Of a stretch of 5,979 nucleotides of DNA, positions 5,560 through 5,979 are shown in pieces. The stretch's first letter is position 1. Every line of letters begins with the position of its first letter. The notes below the pieces were generated by a model. That model was not told the origin of the DNA and searched no databases. It saw only the letters and a list, made by a program, of their open reading frames with translations. The position numbers were made by a program, and so were the translations under genes. The stretch covers positions 1 to 5,979 of the forward strand of contig JAJZEL010000104.1 in the NCBI GenBank assembly GCA_021828575.1. The letters are read 5' to 3'. Origin of the DNA: Pseudomonadota bacterium. Its GTDB lineage: Bacteria; Pseudomonadota; Gammaproteobacteria; Burkholderiales; Ferrovaceae.

Positions 5560-5979
5560 CCTGCCTGATGGGCGTGGACATTTTGGGCCCTACGGCGGCA
5601 CGTTTGTGTCGGAAACGCTGATTGCGGCTATTGATGAGTTGCGCAAGGCCTATTTGCGTTATCGGGACGATCCCGAGTTTCAGGCCGAGTTCGCCTATGA
5701 ACTCAAGCACTATGTGGGCAGGCCAAGTCCCATTTACTACGCCCGGCGTTTGTCGGACTCCCTGGGGGGGGCGCGCATCTACCTCAAGCGCGAGGATCTG
5801 AATCATACGGGTGCTCACAAAATCAACAATACGGTAGGTCAGGCCATGCTGGCCAAGCGCATGGGAAAGTTGCGGGTCATCGCGGAAACAGGGGCTGGCC
5901 AGCATGGCGTGGCCACAGCCACGGTGGCCGCCCGGTATGGGATGGAATGCGTGGTGTACATGGGGTCGGAAGACGTCAA
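5546..5979 (+). CDS. trpB: tryptophan synthase beta chain (N-terminal part, 3' truncated by window)
   Basis: TrpB is the PLP-dependent subunit of tryptophan synthase. It condenses indole, channelled from the alpha subunit TrpA, with L-serine to give tryptophan. About 144 of the usual ~400 residues are visible. The protein begins MKMYDLPDGRGHFGPYGGTF, where HFGPYGGTFV is the usual TrpB N-terminal signature. GRPSPIYYARRLS, YLKREDLNHTGAHKINN and AETGAGQHGVATA follow. Lys92 of the AHK motif is the residue expected to bind PLP, and Glu114 of AETGAGQ is the catalytic glutamate. Their 22-residue spacing matches that in Salmonella TrpB. The start overlaps trpF by 14 bases, after a strong Shine-Dalgarno sequence. 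An eight-G run (5764-5771) encodes part of SLGGAR and the frame is intact. By family gene order, trpA should follow beyond the right edge. Confidence 0.97.
   Translation, partial: MKMYDLPDGRGHFGPYGGTFVSETLIAAIDELRKAYLRYRDDPEFQAEFAYELKHYVGRPSPIYYARRLSDSLGGARIYLKREDLNHTGAHKINNTVGQAMLAKRMGKLRVIAETGAGQHGVATATVAARYGMECVVYMGSEDV

Noticed and set aside
5501..5905. 134-residue reverse-strand open frame opposite the trpF end and trpB start
   Set aside because: It is antisense to conserved TrpB motifs and shows no recognisable domain.

Overview
This is a compact chromosomal window of housekeeping biosynthesis genes. All genes lie on the + strand and are packed with almost no intergenic space. The protein sequences are proteobacterial. 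The order leuC-leuD-leuB-asd-[fimV position]-truA-trpF-trpB is the arrangement I know from Betaproteobacteria; Pseudomonas-type Gammaproteobacteria share it up to trpF but usually keep trpBA elsewhere. A betaproteobacterium is therefore the best guess. The base composition looks moderately GC-rich by eye (not calculated). I cannot name the genus.

Layout. Positions 1-752 hold the C-terminal half of leuC, cut by the window edge. It overlaps leuD (749-1396) by an ATGA, and leuD overlaps leuB (1393-2466) in the same way; together these give the two isopropylmalate steps of leucine synthesis. After a 24-base gap comes asd (2491-3618), which makes aspartate semialdehyde for lysine/diaminopimelate, threonine and methionine. 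One base later a small one-TM protein begins (3620-4123), in the place where fimV normally lies. Thirteen bases after it is truA (4137-4979), a tRNA pseudouridine synthase. The trpF start (4936) lies inside truA, and the trpB start (5546) lies inside the end of trpF; trpB runs off the right edge. The longest gap between coding regions is 24 bases. I see no RNA gene, insertion sequence, CRISPR array, convincing promoter or terminator.

How the genes relate. leuCDB and asd are amino-acid biosynthesis genes, trpF and trpB belong to tryptophan synthesis, and truA modifies the anticodon arm of tRNAs. The ATGA junctions and nested starts suggest one long transcript, or at least strong translational coupling, across the window.

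The only part that is not textbook is the 167-residue protein between asd and truA. It occupies the fimV locus and its last ~45 residues resemble the FimV C-terminal domain. However, it lacks the signal peptide, LysM domain and long periplasmic and repeat regions of a normal FimV/HubP polar-hub protein. I read it as a drastically reduced FimV. Everything else is ordinary, and I found no evidence of a new multi-gene system here.
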